Shown here piece after piece: positions 11,057-26,200 of a stretch of 64,000 nt of DNA; position 1 is the first letter of the stretch, and each line of letters opens with the position of its first letter. The stretch comes from Bradysia coprophila (lineage: Eukaryota; Arthropoda; Insecta; Diptera; Sciaridae), in the NCBI RefSeq assembly GCF_014529535.1, contig NC_050738.1:3666588-3730587 (forward strand). Direction: 5' to 3'. The translations under genes and the position numbers were made by a program. Below the pieces are notes generated by a model. That model was not told where the DNA came from. It saw nothing but the letters and a program-made list of their open reading frames with translations, and ran no database searches.

Positions 11057-12395
11057 TTTCCGTTCAATCAAAATTTAAATGGCACGAGCTTTCTATTTTA
11101 GTGCTTCGATTAAGTGGTTTCCTCAGAATATAGAGGCTATTTGTTTACACAACAAATTTGAAGTGACCTTTTCGGAACAATTTCATACACACAACTGGAA
11201 CTGAAATTGGAAATGGATATATAATTATTCAGATATTTTTCTTGTTCGCCTTTTTCCGTCAATGATTTTCCGCTATAACAAATACACGTATGAACTGCTT
11301 TTACAAGGAGTGCCACACGAAGACGACGCACCCTGCTGTTTGATGGTAAAGTCTATTAATTGTTGTATTCATTTTCATTGTCTTGACTGGAGCTATCTGT
11401 GTCTGTCAGAAAAGCCACGTGTGGTATTGCATTATATACACACCATATTTGAGGGTAGAGGCAAACTGGATTTTTATTCTATTTTTTGAACATGAAAAGT
11501 CTGCTTTCTAATGAAAGCGTTCCATCACCACCACAACCACCGTCTCCAGCAATAAATATATTTTGCAAATTCATTCATACGTTTTTCGAATTTAAGTGGG
11601 ACGTTGTGAGAATGTGTTCCATATCTGATGTATTTCTATGTTTAAATGTGGCCGTTAAAAAAAGTTGTTCATTTTCCGTTTACATTAAGTGAAGGTGGAT
11701 TCACATGATGGTCTAGGATCAATAACGATGTAATATCTGAACGATAACTCTGGATACTGTTCACTTTTATGGAAACATTTATGAAGTACAAGATTTGGTA
11801 TCAAACCCAATACGACTTTTTGTTGCTTCAGAAAGAGGTGTTTCATTGAAATTTTCTAAGTTTTTAGAGTTTCTTTTATGAAATGCCAACCATAACACTA
11901 CAAAGTTTTTGTTTTGATTTTGTGCTAGACATAACTGTTCGTGGACATCAGTATTTTTAAACTTATTAATACATTTTTGTGTCACCCTCTACGTATCAAC
12001 GTTACTCGCACAAATTTCTTTTTTTCGTTCAGTTAATCGACGGTGAAAGCTTTCACATTTTAAGCTTTTATTTTTCTGCGCCGATGGCAGGAATGTTCTT
12101 TGATTATACAAATAACAACGAGTATCTCTGGGTTATGCTTCCTTACATTATGAAAACTATGCAGACAACCGATTCAACAATTTTATCGGAAAATATTTGC
12201 TACTCAAAATGAATTTTTATGAATACGTTTGCATGACGGAACGGCAAGATGTTGAAGGTTTAATTATAAAGATAATCCATCGATATACTCACCAATATTT
12301 GCGTAATTATAAAATTGTTGCTGATATCCTACAGCTTTGCACCAAATAGTTTTATTTTAAATGCCTGCAACTGCATCACTTGAGAAAACACTCAA

Positions 12396-12508
12396 GGACC
12401 TTTTTTGGGAAAACGTCTTACCTATTTTCCATTTTTCAGAATTTTTCCCACTTTGCCAAATGTTCCTAAATTTCCCCAATTTTTGTAAATTTTCCCAAAA
12501 ATAGTCCC
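12396..12508. repeat. palindromic TTTTTGGGAAAA repeat
   Basis: Ends GGACCTTTTTTGGGAAAA and TTTTCCCAAAAATAGTCC are imperfect inverted repeats around a stretch of TTTTCC/GGAAAA-rich sequence. The same family recurs at 15054-15210 and, more decayed, at 19410-19562. Confidence 0.55.
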
Positions 12509-15053
12509 TGATAACACGTTGATAATGTTTGACAGCAAAACTTTTAATTCGATTCCTTTTGACTGTGTAAATTATTTAAATTATTGCAATTTAGTTAGAA
12601 TTTGTTGTCTTTAAGGATTTACAATCAATAATAGCTCACCGAGAGTTTATAATCTGTCATCGACACATACGACATAAATAAGCAATTAGCTGCAGCTAGT
12701 GAAGGCTTATATATAGCAAAAGAAATGTTAAACTAATGAAGTAATAGACTTTGTGCCAAAACTGAATTTTTTTTTGAAAGAAACGACAGATTTGGTATCA
12801 TCATCATCTGTATCTTTATCATCGTTATTTTTTTGTTAAATATTTTTTTCAAATCGCTATACAGTGGTTAAATTCCATGGTTGTGCAGAATTAGCAACAG
12901 CTGGTTTTCGATCAGCTAGTGACAAAGACGAAAAGATGTGTTAATGAATCCGATTGTATGTTTTGAGTTATTGTTTTGATCCCCAAGTAATGACTTACTC
13001 GTCGTCTACAACAAATAAAAGATCCTGCCGTGTGTTTCATATCTCAAAAATAGATTCAAACGTTTAAATTACGTTGATTTCATATGAGTTCAAAATGCTA
13101 ATAGAGCACTTCACAATTACTATCTCTCAAAGCTCAGTCGTGTGAAAAATGCAGCACTATGAGAGCTTTTGTGAGAGAATGCAAAACCAACGGATCTGCA
13201 AAAGTTCACGTTTCAAAAACTTCTCTGTGTACGCCGTGTACACATAGTCTATTTTTCGCGTATCCACAGCAACCGAAACTATAATATACACAACATCGTA
13301 CATATTCAGAGCTTATTTCGTTTTCGTTTGTTTTCACTTTTCATTCTAGTGGTTCAGTACAATTTGAACGCTCGGTGGAATTGTTCTGTTGCCATTCACA
13401 ACATTATACTCATTTATATTTTATATTATTTTAGATATTTTAGATATACAATTCGGGTATCGGTCTATTTATTTATTTATATTTATTTGCAACCAAAAAA
13501 GAAAACGAAACGATTTACCGTTTATGATTGATTGTGTGACGAAATATATGGACATTTGAAAACTTGTTGATTCAGACGAAATTATTATATTACGAATGGT
13601 GAACATAGTGGACTGTAGGATACGATCATCTCACCAGAAAATTAATTATTATTATTATTATTCTAACGATTCATACCGCGATATGCTTAGTGTAGTATAT
13701 ATGGCGCGATGACAAATTTTGTGTTGAGTTATTTGTTGTGAATAACTTTTGCCTGGGAATATATATTCGATGGGATTACGTCATTTTATGTGTCCACGTA
13801 GTCATATAGAAAATTCTTCGTATTATTTTATGAATGAAAGTAATAAAATCGAAACTATTCGTCCCAAGTGTTTACCCAGTCCCGAATGGTGCGTGACGAG
13901 CACATCCATTTCGGCATTATAGTCTCGTTACATTTTGAATTTTATAATATTGAAATTTTATACTGAATGGATCGCTTGATTTAACGAGTTTTAACCAGAA
14001 ATTTGATAACAACGAAGAAGAAAAAAAAATTGTTGTGATTTAGTGTTCAGAACAGTGACAGTGTAAGTATATCGATCACACACGGGAAAGAAAATTATTC
14101 ATTTTATCTTATCGAAACAAATCGCGAACGACAAAAGACTGTGCGGTAACGCTCGATTATATCAAAGTAAAACACCAACAAAAATTCTGTGTTATGAACA
14201 TAACTCCACTTAAGCTGCAAATGAAAATCGTTTGGCATTTTTCCCACAATTTTCAAATGAAATTATTTTTTTTGATTGTTGAATCAACATAAAAATAGAT
14301 AGAATATTGTATTGCATACATATCACATCTCTTTCGTCTCGCTTTCCACCTACAATCGCTCTCTCGCACTATCTCTCTCTAAATCCGTATCACCAACAGC
14401 TGCAAAGTGTGTACTACTATATTATTAAAATGATATCAAGGTTCGGTGGAACGGTTTTTATTTATTAAAAGCACTGAAACAACACAAGATGCAGATGATG
14501 ATACTGTATACACGCTTACGCATCAATGAATCGCTCGTGGGGCAAACAGTCGACCTTTCGTTTTCTTACTTATCCTTCTTTATTCAAATTTTTCCGAACA
14601 GAAAGCACGAGCCTCATTCTATATGCGTGTGAGGTTACGACCCGGACTATAAACGGGGTCATCATTAGCTACAAGTTACTGTAATAAAATGCTAATCGAC
14701 CGGGCGATTGATCGGCGGTCTTCGAATATGGAATTGTCTTGAACCGTGAACTTGAACAGTTGTGTAAAGTATTGTTGTAAGTCAGTTGCATCAGGGTATA
14801 TTCTTAGAGCGTAAGTGTATTTTTAACAAATTATGTGAGATATTCGTATGTGGCCTTCACTTAAATGATACACGGTACAGCTCTCGTCGCTATAGTCGCA
14901 AAGTCATCATCAGTTTTGAATGCATCTTTTCAAGTATTATTGTTCGCACATTAAGTTAGAGATAAACCTAACATATTGTTGAAGAAAATAAACGAATTAG
15001 TTTTCGTTGAAGAATAATTTTTTCGTTTTTAGCTAGACGGTCCTATTAGCAGC

Positions 15054-15210
15054 GACTATTTTTGGGAAAACATTTTCCCATATTTTCTTGAATTTTCAAT
15101 GTTTTGCTTAACTTTTCCAGACAATATTTTTCGGAAAATTTGAGAAAATGTAGGAAAATGAGAGAAATTTCAAGAAAATAATGGAAAATGTTTTCCCAAA
15201 AATATTCTCT
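15054..15210. repeat. palindromic TTTTTGGGAAAACATTTTCC repeat
   Basis: The left arm TTTTTGGGAAAACATTTTCC is mirrored at the right end as GGAAAATGTTTTCCCAAAAA. The interior is full of AGAAAAT units. It is a MITE-like palindrome of the same family as 12396-12508. Confidence 0.6.
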
Positions 15211-17245
15211 GTCTATTAGTAACTAAAAGAGTAAGATAATTAGTATCACCTTTCAACAATCTAAACAATCTACAATTAGTACCACTTTGTTGTTTTACTT
15301 GTTAACTGTCTAGGTAGTTGATTAAAAGAAGCAACATATTGAATATTGACTGGCCAAACGAACACGATTTCATCCGCAGAGATCGATTGTCATATAAATA
15401 TTGATTAGGCTATGTCTTTAAGGATGAACTTTAACAGTAATCTGACAATTCGTATGGCCTTGGAACATACCTGCATCCTGCAATACATGCAAAGCCTAGC
15501 TCTTTTTCATTTTTCTGTCAAAAAAGAGTATGGTAATTCGTAGTGGAGACTCCACAAGTATTCTCAGCATATAGTTCCTTCAGACACCTCTTTGAATGAA
15601 GTTTATTTCTTTCGATGAACTTCAATTCCCCTCACATTGTTTCTCACCGTGTGATTTTTTGTTGTTCAAACAAAGATAAAATTTTCTTTGCTTTGACAAC
15701 GATTCTAGGTAAGCTTTATGCGTCTCCATGACAAGGAGTATTGTGATTTTCATTTCTCAAAACATCATAAATACACAAATGTAATACTGTTGAAAGTAGC
15801 TAAGGGAATTCTAAGCCATTTTCCATGTACTTTTTCGAATAAATATTCGATTGACGAACTGTCTTTTATTCATTTATGTAATCTCTTGTCTCTCGAGATT
15901 TATGTACCAACGTTGCAATGTTCTCATCGTACATCGTACGTTGTTGATATTACTTTCATTGAAAATGCTTGCGTCATAAGCCGCTCAACTAGTTTAAAAC
16001 TAGATCTCTGCAACATTGTGGAATCCAAGTAAAACGAGAAAGAAGTAGCAGAAGTATACAGAATCCATTCAGATTCGATGGTGACAGTGTGATTAGTAGG
16101 GAACATAAGTTAAGAACTTATAATCATTTCGCGAAGTCCTTATTATGCTTGAATCCCTCTCAAGGTGAAAATTTCGGAATCGAAAACAATTAGATCGTCG
16201 CCACAGGTCACGTATAAGTAAGATTGTAAGATTGTATTCGTGCGATGAATTTTGTCTCTAAAATATCAGTCGGTGTTCGTGTTCTCCATTGCAATAAAAT
16301 TCAATGCAAAAAACATTCGACTGATTGGAAAGGTTAAAGTGTCTTCACATTAATTGATTGGTTGATTACTTACTCTTCTACACCCACTTTTACAACAGAA
16401 AATGTGGAAAAAAATGTATGTTGAAATGCAGGCAGGTTTCAGATTGATATCAGGAACTATTTCATAGACTATTACCGGTAAAAAGGACATTTTTATAGAA
16501 GTGATGTAACTCCCATACCGTAAATACAACTGCTCGATATACCATACATTTACCGATTGTAGTTTTCATTAAAATTAATTGAGGACGTTCTATTTGCCCT
16601 GAACATAGTGGGGCGTGGGTAAATAGCCGCAACATTAGTATAGTTACTTCCAGGGCCGAACTGGCTACCAACAAGTCCATATGTTACTTCATGCAGCTGT
16701 TCGTACCTATATATAGGCAAAAGTTTATCACTTGTTCCCATTTAACACCTATTCCCCCTCGGCCACTGGCGAGTAGTCACTTTTTTAATTAATAATTTAT
16801 GCAATCCACTGATGACTGAATACATTAACAAGATCAATAAAATTACGACAAATTTTCAATAGGTTTTTATACTGTCCCTATATTATGTGATCTTATCACT
16901 TTGAGTTATAATGGAAAATTGTTGGGAAAAAAGTCTAATTAGAGTCTAATAAAAGTGTAACACAAAGACGATTGTAACATTGGCGTGGCACGTCAATGAT
17001 AAACTTGCAGAGTGATTAAACTATATAGCAAAAACGCGTCTGTGTATTCAACGAATCGGATAACATTTCGTTAAAAAAATTTAATTTTTAAAATAAAATT
17101 TTATCGATTAATCGGCCGGTGTTTCTTCAAAGCTATTTGTGATTACGAATCGTGATGTGTTTCTTGTTTTAAATTATTTAACTTCTCGATTTATAAAACG
17201 AAGAGAGACAGAGACGGGAACAAAAATTGTTTGCCGCACTTGAAT

Positions 17246-20200
17246 ATGGATTTAATATCATTGCCGCCTTGTTCGAGACATTTGGATAATAATATGACTG
17301 ACTCATCGATCACAGAAACGTTTCACATATCTACAGCATTTTTAGCTACAGTAAGTATTAAGTGATGAATGGTTGTAGGATCAGCACAAATAAACACAGC
17401 TGTTAATTAGCGATAATGAGACGATGTCGTCTGAAACACATTTTTGTTGTTTCAGTTGCTGATGGTTTTATTCAACTTAAAAGTGTGGTCCGTCTGTTAA
17501 TAAATCTAAACTTATTCAAACAAACATAAAGAATGTGTGCGACATTGCCAAATGATTTCTCTTTACTCTTTTTTTCTAAATATACTTGAAAATGAGTTCC
17601 AATGCATAAAGGACAAAAACGATTTGAAATTATTACCAACAACAGGTGGATAGACTTCGTGATGATCTTTTCTTCTCATCATACAACCTTTACTCAATTG
17701 CACAATTCGTTGAATCCTTACAAAATTTTCGTTACCACCCAATACCACTTCAATAGTTATTTGTTCACCGAGGGGGAAAAATTAGACATTTCATTTCGAG
17801 GGTGTTGTACCAGAGCATAGCGAGAAAATGACATTTCCTACTATTTTTCCTCGGTAGACACAACGTTCTTCACAACAAAGGCTACCGAAGTTTCAGCCGA
17901 ATTGAGAAAATGACTATTTTCTCGTCTATATTGTGAAAAATCATTAGTCGTCAGGAGAAGAATTAGCCCAGTTGTGCTCAATATACACTTTTACTAATCA
18001 CACCAAAAATTACCGGTTACATCACATTCGTATGATATCACAGCACGACAAACCATTTATAGCCGATATCGAATATCAAAACTGTGAAAATAAATAAAGA
18101 ATTCAAGGTGGAACGGAAACCTATCCTTATCGCGTCGTATAAATGCCGAGCTACACACACATACCAATTTTTATTTTGTTTTAAAATTGATAACGCAATT
18201 GATATGACTCCCATCTGCTTAACGAAACCTTTTTTTTTTGTTTACCATGCAGACACCTGTAAAAACCGACCAACAAATATTAGAGAACTCAATGCTAGAA
18301 GATGATCCGAATGCAAATTCAGAATTGAATGCATGTAGGGCGAATGAAAATCATCCCAGATGGGGTCCACAACACAAGGGTGCACAGGAATTAGCTAATC
18401 TATACAGTCCAGGTAATTAAGTTGAATTAATTTTGAAACGGAAAGGTTAAATTCAATAAAATTTGGAGGCGTACACTCGACGGGTGTGTATATTATCCTT
18501 CGCGGTATAATAAAGAAAATTTCGCTTAAACAGTGGCAGAGTGAATGTCGATCTAAATTTATTTATTGATTACAATTAAGTGTAAGTTACACACCTAAAA
18601 AATATTATTTACACGAAGCTGTTATTTTGTGTAAATTATCCAGTGTTTATAGTCAGCAATTAAGGCAGGGAATTTATAAGTATAACAAATTAAACGAAAT
18701 AATAAATCGTTTTGTATATACGATATCAGGGCTATTAGAGACATGAGAGACATAAGACATATTGGGTTGGTTTTAAGAGACAACTGCTGAATTCGACTCA
18801 ACTTAGGATTTCAGGCGTCAATGAAAATATTAGTCTGTCGGTTGTCATGAGACACAGATACCAAATAAAACAATTGAAGAGGAAATGGGATGTCTTTGTG
18901 AAGTTATTTTAGCAGTAAATCCATAAAAACCATATATGCAGGAAAACAAGTCCTTCAAACCCCAACTTACTGACATAAAATTTCATATATTTGTAGAGGG
19001 CAAAATTAGGTCAAACGTAACATAACCGAGGAAATGAAACCGTGAAAGTTTGTACAAACTACAATTTGATACACAAAATAGTTTTTTTTCGTTGATTTCG
19101 AACTGGAATCCTACCGAATTGAAAATTACATTCTTTATAGGCACACACGTCTACAAAAGTATTGATTTCAATCCAGATGTTATGTTCTCATGTAAAATAG
19201 CCTTGACTCAGTCAAGTTGACTGTCTTTTCCGTGTGATTATCAAGTTGATTAAAAATTGAGTGGATTCGAAACTATGCTTTATGTAACTGCGTGACTTGT
19301 GAATTTGTAATTGCTATTACTATTGATTTACTATTGAAAGAATCAACGACACATCACACCGATTATTAGCTTTTTTTGATTATACCAATTATGGCACTTA
19401 GTTGGATGCAGAGTCTATTTTTCCCTTGTTTTTTTTTTAATTTTCCTAGATTTTCCCCAATTTTTCCAAAAACGATTTTTGGGAAATTTTCGTTTTTTTT
19501 TGAAAATTCGGGGAAATGTAGAAAAATTTAAGAAAATATATGAAAATGTTCTCCGAAAAGTAGTACTAGGTTGGATCGCAATATATTTAACAAATTGAAA
19601 AAAATAATCTGGTACTTCATTTGTTTTAACATACATTTTGATATAAGACTAAGACGTCAGAGCGCATTACAATTTCTTTTTGTCGACGTGGTCAATAACA
19701 GGTGATTAACAGCCTCTTTTAAGGGATATTCTTGACTCTTACATGTTATGAGTATGTACATACAAACTACAAAATAATCTCGATTCAATAAATCTGCAAA
19801 TGTTGAGCGAGTATTTGGTACCGAATTTGTTCGCACACTTCAACGCTAAAAGAATTATTATTATTGATAAAAGTATCCAAATAGTTCGTGCGAATTAATA
19901 GCCTCAGATTTCCCACGCAATGAGAATTCAACATTACGTGCAGATAGTAAATCTCCATGGACGTTCAATTAGCCAAATTTCAGACACAATTGATATAAAT
20001 TTCTGTGTCTATTCAGTCCGATAACAGCTATAATATAAGAAGAAAAAAATTACTTAGTCGTATTACTCTAATTACACTTCCCCTTCGGTGTAGTGAAAAA
20101 GTGTAATTAAGGTGCGGAACATGAACTAATCCACCTTCTTATTCAAAACTAAAAATAAATTTCGCTAAACTGTTTCTGGTTTTATTAGTTAGATTATAAT

Positions 20201-23200
20201 GTCAAGTCCAAAACATATAATTCAATGATGTCATGCAACGCCACTCCGAATGATACCATTTCTGATGCGCTATTTTTATTCGAATAAAAGCAGCAATTAT
20301 GTAATTGAATTAACTGATTCTGGGACTAATACAATTTTCGACTGACAGGCACGATGATAAAATGGAAATCATACCAATTCTAGAGATGCGTAGATAATAT
20401 TATTACGCTGGAAGTACAACACATAAGATTCAGTTTATATGCTAATGTGATCCAAGTAGCTCGACACATTTCGTGGCTCGTAAAAAAGATATAAATTACC
20501 AAGAGGAATGTTATTGTGATGAATAAGTTAAACACGATTAATCGATGTCTCGTTGGATCACACACAAAACAGTTTTTTATTCGTACATTTTCACCAATAA
20601 CAAAATCAATGTTTCATGTTTACATTAACAAGATTATTGTACGTTTTGGGTATGCCATGCTATGTTTTTCCTGTATTATATTTCACGAATAGCCGGCGCT
20701 GCGCGTAACTCTTTATTAATTCTAATTAAGACCCTTCTGAGCTTTACCTTTAATCGATAACGTAAGATGTGAGCTTTCTACATATAAAATCAAATTAAAC
20801 TAAAATTATTGATTCTGAGGATTTTCATGTATCGTGATTCGAAAACAAGTATGGACTTACACAACAAGCATTCGAATGGTTTTTATTACATTTGCAGAGT
20901 TTATTCACTAAATAAACATTGCAAATGTACTAGTAACACTTCAGATGATCGTTATGTAAGTCCATACTTGTTTTCGAGAAGCGAGAAAACAAACTATTTT
21001 CCGTGTATTGTATTGGGCAAATTACTTCCCTTGTATGGTAACCTACTATAACCTGATAAGGGATTACTTTTTGTTTGCTTTATAGTACAATTGAATTGAA
21101 TTCAGGTATATTTTCGTCATTTTCACATCGACAATGCTTACTTGTCTAACATACAACACGAATGGACACCAAGTCAAAGTATTTAGGTTGCTTTTAGGCA
21201 ATTAATGAATAACTAAATCAGATTCGGTAGGCAGTTGTTGAAGTCGTAATTAGCTGACTTTATGTATGGGCTATACTTGATTTCTGTTATGTTAAAAACT
21301 GGTTCGAACGGAAAGTAATTTGTATACACGGGTTTCGGTAGTAAGCATAATAATTAAACTATTCACTCTTTTTGAGTGATTGTTTTCATGGCTTATTAAT
21401 CGGAATTATTATTTGATGGTCGGGTCAATTTAGTATTTATTTTCGTTTCGAAAGGTGAGATGAATCGTCAATTAAATGGCGCAGGAAGCGGACAAATTTT
21501 TAGTTCATTATGATCTCGCACTCTACCCATTTCTTCGAATTTTTTTTGTATGACCTCATCGGTCTCCGCTAAGGTCGAATCACAGCTCAAACATCTCATC
21601 ATGAAAACTCATGAGAACTCTTTCAAAAAGATGTTAACATAGTTCTACATAAACAGGTTCATGTACCGTATACCTACTCGCAACTTTTCGCCTTCCGTAG
21701 TCTCAATGATATACAGTGAATTCCTGCAAAAATATCAGAGAATACAAGCCCCCGTCTGAATTTGTGTATCAAATATGCTACAATTGTTAAACGCTTCCTA
21801 TGTGCAGAATGAGCACCAGCTGAATATCACCAGCTGATCTACTAACACACACTTATTGTATGATAAGCAATCAAAACACATTCTTCACAATGTGGTTACT
21901 TCATTGTTAACGTAGAAATGCACTGTGTGTTAGAGGTTGTCTTTGAATTGTTTGCAATACAAAGTGCTCTTGTTTGTGCACCAGCTGGTGATATTCAGCT
22001 GGTGCTTATTCTGCTTATAGGAAACTTTTAGCAATTGTACTTCTGTTGAAGCAGAGCTATACAAATCTTCTACTTCATGGATTTAAACATCCATTTTGGT
22101 CTCATCTTATATGTTTCTCAATTTTGGCGGCAACACTTCAAATAATGTTTCTTAGTCCTGCTCCTTGTTGTATGATAACAAGACGTTTGTGTAGATGGAA
22201 AATAAAATGCCTCATTGAGAGAATTATAAATACAGCGATCGAAGCTCAAGCTACACGAGTACAGAGACACATCGAAACGTGTATATAGAATTGTAATCTC
22301 TATAATTTCTCTTTAGTTAGTTAGACATAGAGACATTCGTAATGTGAATGTTAAAAGCACAAACAGAACCGTTTATACTCACGTTGCCACCAGACTGAGT
22401 CAACTTGAATGTATATTCACAACAAGCTGTTGAGACAAGCTATTGCGGTTTTCACTTTAGTTTTTATGTAATATGACAAATCGAATGTAAACGACAGACT
22501 TTTAATTTCTTCGGGTTATATTTTCCGTTTTGGCGCCAGAAAAAATCAATTTTGTATTTTTAACATGGCAAACAACGTTGTTATACAATAATTTAATAGC
22601 ATGTTTGCGGGTAAATCGAGGGATAAATTTTCATTTATGCAGACGTTTGCATAGGATCAACCTTTCTCCTTTCTTTTTTTTTTTTTTTAAATTATAATAT
22701 GTATCGAATGCAAGTATGTTCCGTTCATTTATTCAATCAGATGCAAAGTATAGAGAACGATATCATGCAATGTGGTATGCAAAGGAACTTCGCCTTAATT
22801 TAATATTAGTATGTTGATGTCAGACTTAGGAGGGTCGGTGCAGAAGGTGCTAACGAACAGTAGTTTAGATTCAAAATGACATAACATTTAAATTGAATCA
22901 TTTCTCTACAAGCTTTTACAACTGTAAAACCAAATCTTTAGGTACAGTTAAAGACAGTGAAATTTCAGCATGAATTTGCGTCAGCTGTTTTTCAGCACAC
23001 AAACACAAACAATAAAAACTGTTTATACGACATGCGTGTAGCAGCGTCAACCGTATAAACAAGTGTCTGTGTGGATTCGGTTTAATTTTAGACCTTTCAT
23101 GTCTGTGTGGATCAAGTTACGTAAAATGATAAACACTAGCTACTAGCGTTGTTATAATTGTTATAGATAACGATGACAAAAATAAGCAATGTGCTCTGTC

Positions 23201-26200
23201 TGATGCGATCTTTTGAAAACTTTACGTTGCATAAAATGAAGTAAAAGATTTTAATCAATCAATTAATGTTAACTTGAATCAAAAGAGTAACAAATTCGAT
23301 AACAAAAAATTCTTGATTCTTCGCAGGGGTCTTGTGTAGCCGGAGTTTTTTTTTGACAGTCCTTTATCAGCAATAATTCTTAACTGAGTATTTATGTTGA
23401 ATGTCGATTAAGTTGAGGACTATTGCATTACAACAAGTCATATAATTTACATGTTGAACTGCAAGAAGGCATTTTAATTTGACGTAGAAATTTATGCTTG
23501 ATTTAATCTTGTGAAAAATACTTTTAAATACGAAACTTGAAATTATGAACTAAAATCACGAAGAAGAACAATTTCTTTTTATTAATTTTCTTTAAACTTT
23601 GTCCTTTCAATATTTTTTACCTCGTGTTTTACTTTTTCCACTAACGAACAAACTGCATGAATATTTTCAGGAAAACGAACTCAAGAAATAATTTGCGTGT
23701 ACGTTTGCATTGCGCTGATGATATTAAATCTATTTTTGATAATAAAACATTTTCGCACGGAACGCATAAGCGTGGTAATTTCAGTGGAAATATTAAAACT
23801 TTATATTCAAACGCTCAGAGACATTCCCCGTTTTTTTTTTCGATTTCCAAATAAAAGGTAATTGCTGCGGCATTTTGCGGCATTATCACCGCCGACTTTG
23901 GATCGGGTTTCGTGCATTGGGCATCCGACAGCTATGGGTCCGTGGATTTGCCGGTCATTGGAAAGGTAAATTTATAAAATAAAAAATTGGTTTAGCAGAC
24001 GGACATGCTTGCAAGAAGGCATGAAAGTGTTTAAGTGAAAAGGTCAACTATTTTGAGGAAGACATTTGATCAAGCTCGAAATTTTCCTATAGGCACTCGG
24101 GTGATACCTGAAGGGTTTTTTAATTTTTTATATGAACGAAAGGACTTTTACACTGACAAAAAAGAGTTGAAATTCTTACCTGTAGCAGGTAACTTTGTCT
24201 CCAGGTAATCTAGTATAGCTGACACAGCTGTAGCGCCTCATACAAAAAAGACAGCTGCAGCATCTTTTCTAGATTACCTGGAGACAAAGTTACCTGCAAC
24301 AGGTAAGAATTTCAACTCTTTTTTATCAGTGTACAGATTTTCGTTATCCACGGGTAGTCAGCCCGCCCTGAAACTTATCAGTCATAATGTGACTAAAATC
24401 GGTCACATTATTTCAAAGTCACAAATAGTCACAAAAGTCTTTGGCAAAATGTCTTACAGCTGGAGGACTGCATTTTGAACAATGTGACCACTTGCGTCAG
24501 TGAAAGACACACAGAATTTTTAGTGGTCGTTTACCAGATTTATTCGGAAGCTTTTCAAGTTGCATAGTTTCGCAACTTTCGAACGAATCGATTACAACTA
24601 AATGTGAGCTGTTTAAGACATTCAGGGACAGAAGCTGAAGAACCAGATTTTCTCAAAGCATCCAAATGTTTTCAAACTTTGTAGAAAAGCTTTGGCGAAA
24701 TGTACATGCCTACACTTCATGCGCATATAACATAACATTCAGAAAATCTGAGAATGCTTTTCGATTCTAAAACAATCACTCAATTCAGCCATGTCAATGG
24801 ACGTAAAACAACATACATCATAACCACCCTATACATATAAAATCAAAAGCAAATCGATTAAATCTAACCTTTAGAAGCCATTATATATGTCCGAAAGTGG
24901 TGCATAGTATTTTGTTTGCTCAGCAAACAGTATAAGTAATTACATTTTATAAATAAAACCAAAGACGGAAAAAAATGACATGCATTTCAACTCACCTTGT
25001 ACACACAAAGTAAATGTTAGTTTTTTCCCTGTGCTTTAATTAATTGGCTGTGGTATTATGACAAAATTAAATTACTTTCTCGTGTGTGTATGTAACAGGC
25101 GTTCCTACGACCATTCCGTGAACATCACATAGATCCTACGTCAATAACCCGACACGATTTCATTGAAACGAACGGCGATAATTTTATGGTTGCGCTGCCA
25201 ATTTTATTGAAGTTGGCGTACAATTTTCTGGCCAAAACAAATGCTGAAATCAATCAAGATTTCCCGGTCAGCGCTTACCTGTTTCTCTGTTCAATATTTG
25301 TCGCAATGACAAATCAGGTAAAACAAATTCAAAATCTAGGAATTCGGCGGACTAACGAACTAAGCGGGAAACATTTTCATTCGAAGATTCACAAATGGTC
25401 TCACACATACTGGGGCCTGCCGAAATGGGTGTTATTTCTGCAAAATAATCACATTATTTTACCACGACGACACCATCGAATACATCATGTAGCACCTCAC
25501 GAAACGTACTTTTGTATCACAACGGGGTGGTTGAATTGGCCATTAGAGAAATTAAGGTAAGTTTTATGTCACTTTTTATGGAGAATACGCCGTGAGAGTA
25601 GTCTTTAAATTGAGATTTCATTTGGAAAATTAGTTCCCTTCCTCTTTTTTCCTTTATTACTTTGATTTGTTGTACAATTGTCAAGCTGGCTGTATAGAGC
25701 TTTTTTTTGGAAGTCGCTCAAAATCTTTGCATCTGATGTCTATCTGCTAAAAAAGCTAAAATTTGACGCATAAAAAGTCTAAAGACAAAGAATGTCTCGT
25801 CAAACAAATTACAACTTTTACTGAAAAAGCCCTTGAAATATTTCTCCAGGTGACATGTCCATCTATTTCTAAAATTTAACCACACGTTCGATGATTGGTA
25901 ACAGTATTCGAGTACTTATTTCACTGCCACACTCAAGTCAAAACATAAAATTTTACTCCAAAACCAAAATTCGCACGGTTACGAAGGGACATATAAAACC
26001 TTATAGTTCGCTGTAATTTGTATACGAAACGAAAGGAAATTCTGTCCAAAATTACATTTGGATTAAAAATACAACAGCTAAAAAAAGCTGCTAAACGCTG
26101 AATTTATACATCCAATCACAGCTCAATCAATAGCGACAAATGAAATGAGTAAGTGCTATCGAATGCTATGCATATTAATATATATTTTACTATACGCATA

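Larger units (their letters stand above)
11057..17245. other. intergenic; no supported gene
   Basis: It lies between the divergent TMIE and Kua genes. Open frames here (11262-11489, 11486-11692, 11979-12212, 15718-16032) lack domains, consistent splice partners or recognisable composition. There is an ATT microsatellite at about 13649-13667. Two palindromic TTTTTGGGAAAA repeats are at 12396-12508 and 15054-15210. Non-coding 5' exons of Kua could lie here; possible donors of the GTAAGT type occur near 14062 and 14811, but I cannot prove them. Confidence 0.45.

Noticed and set aside
13649-13667. ATT run as a possible structural element
   Set aside because: An ordinary microsatellite with no other signal nearby.
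25186-25560. Single 124-codon frame covering two Kua exons without a break
   Set aside because: The middle 69 bases have GT-AG ends and interrupt the invariant TNQIHKWSH motif, so they are intron.
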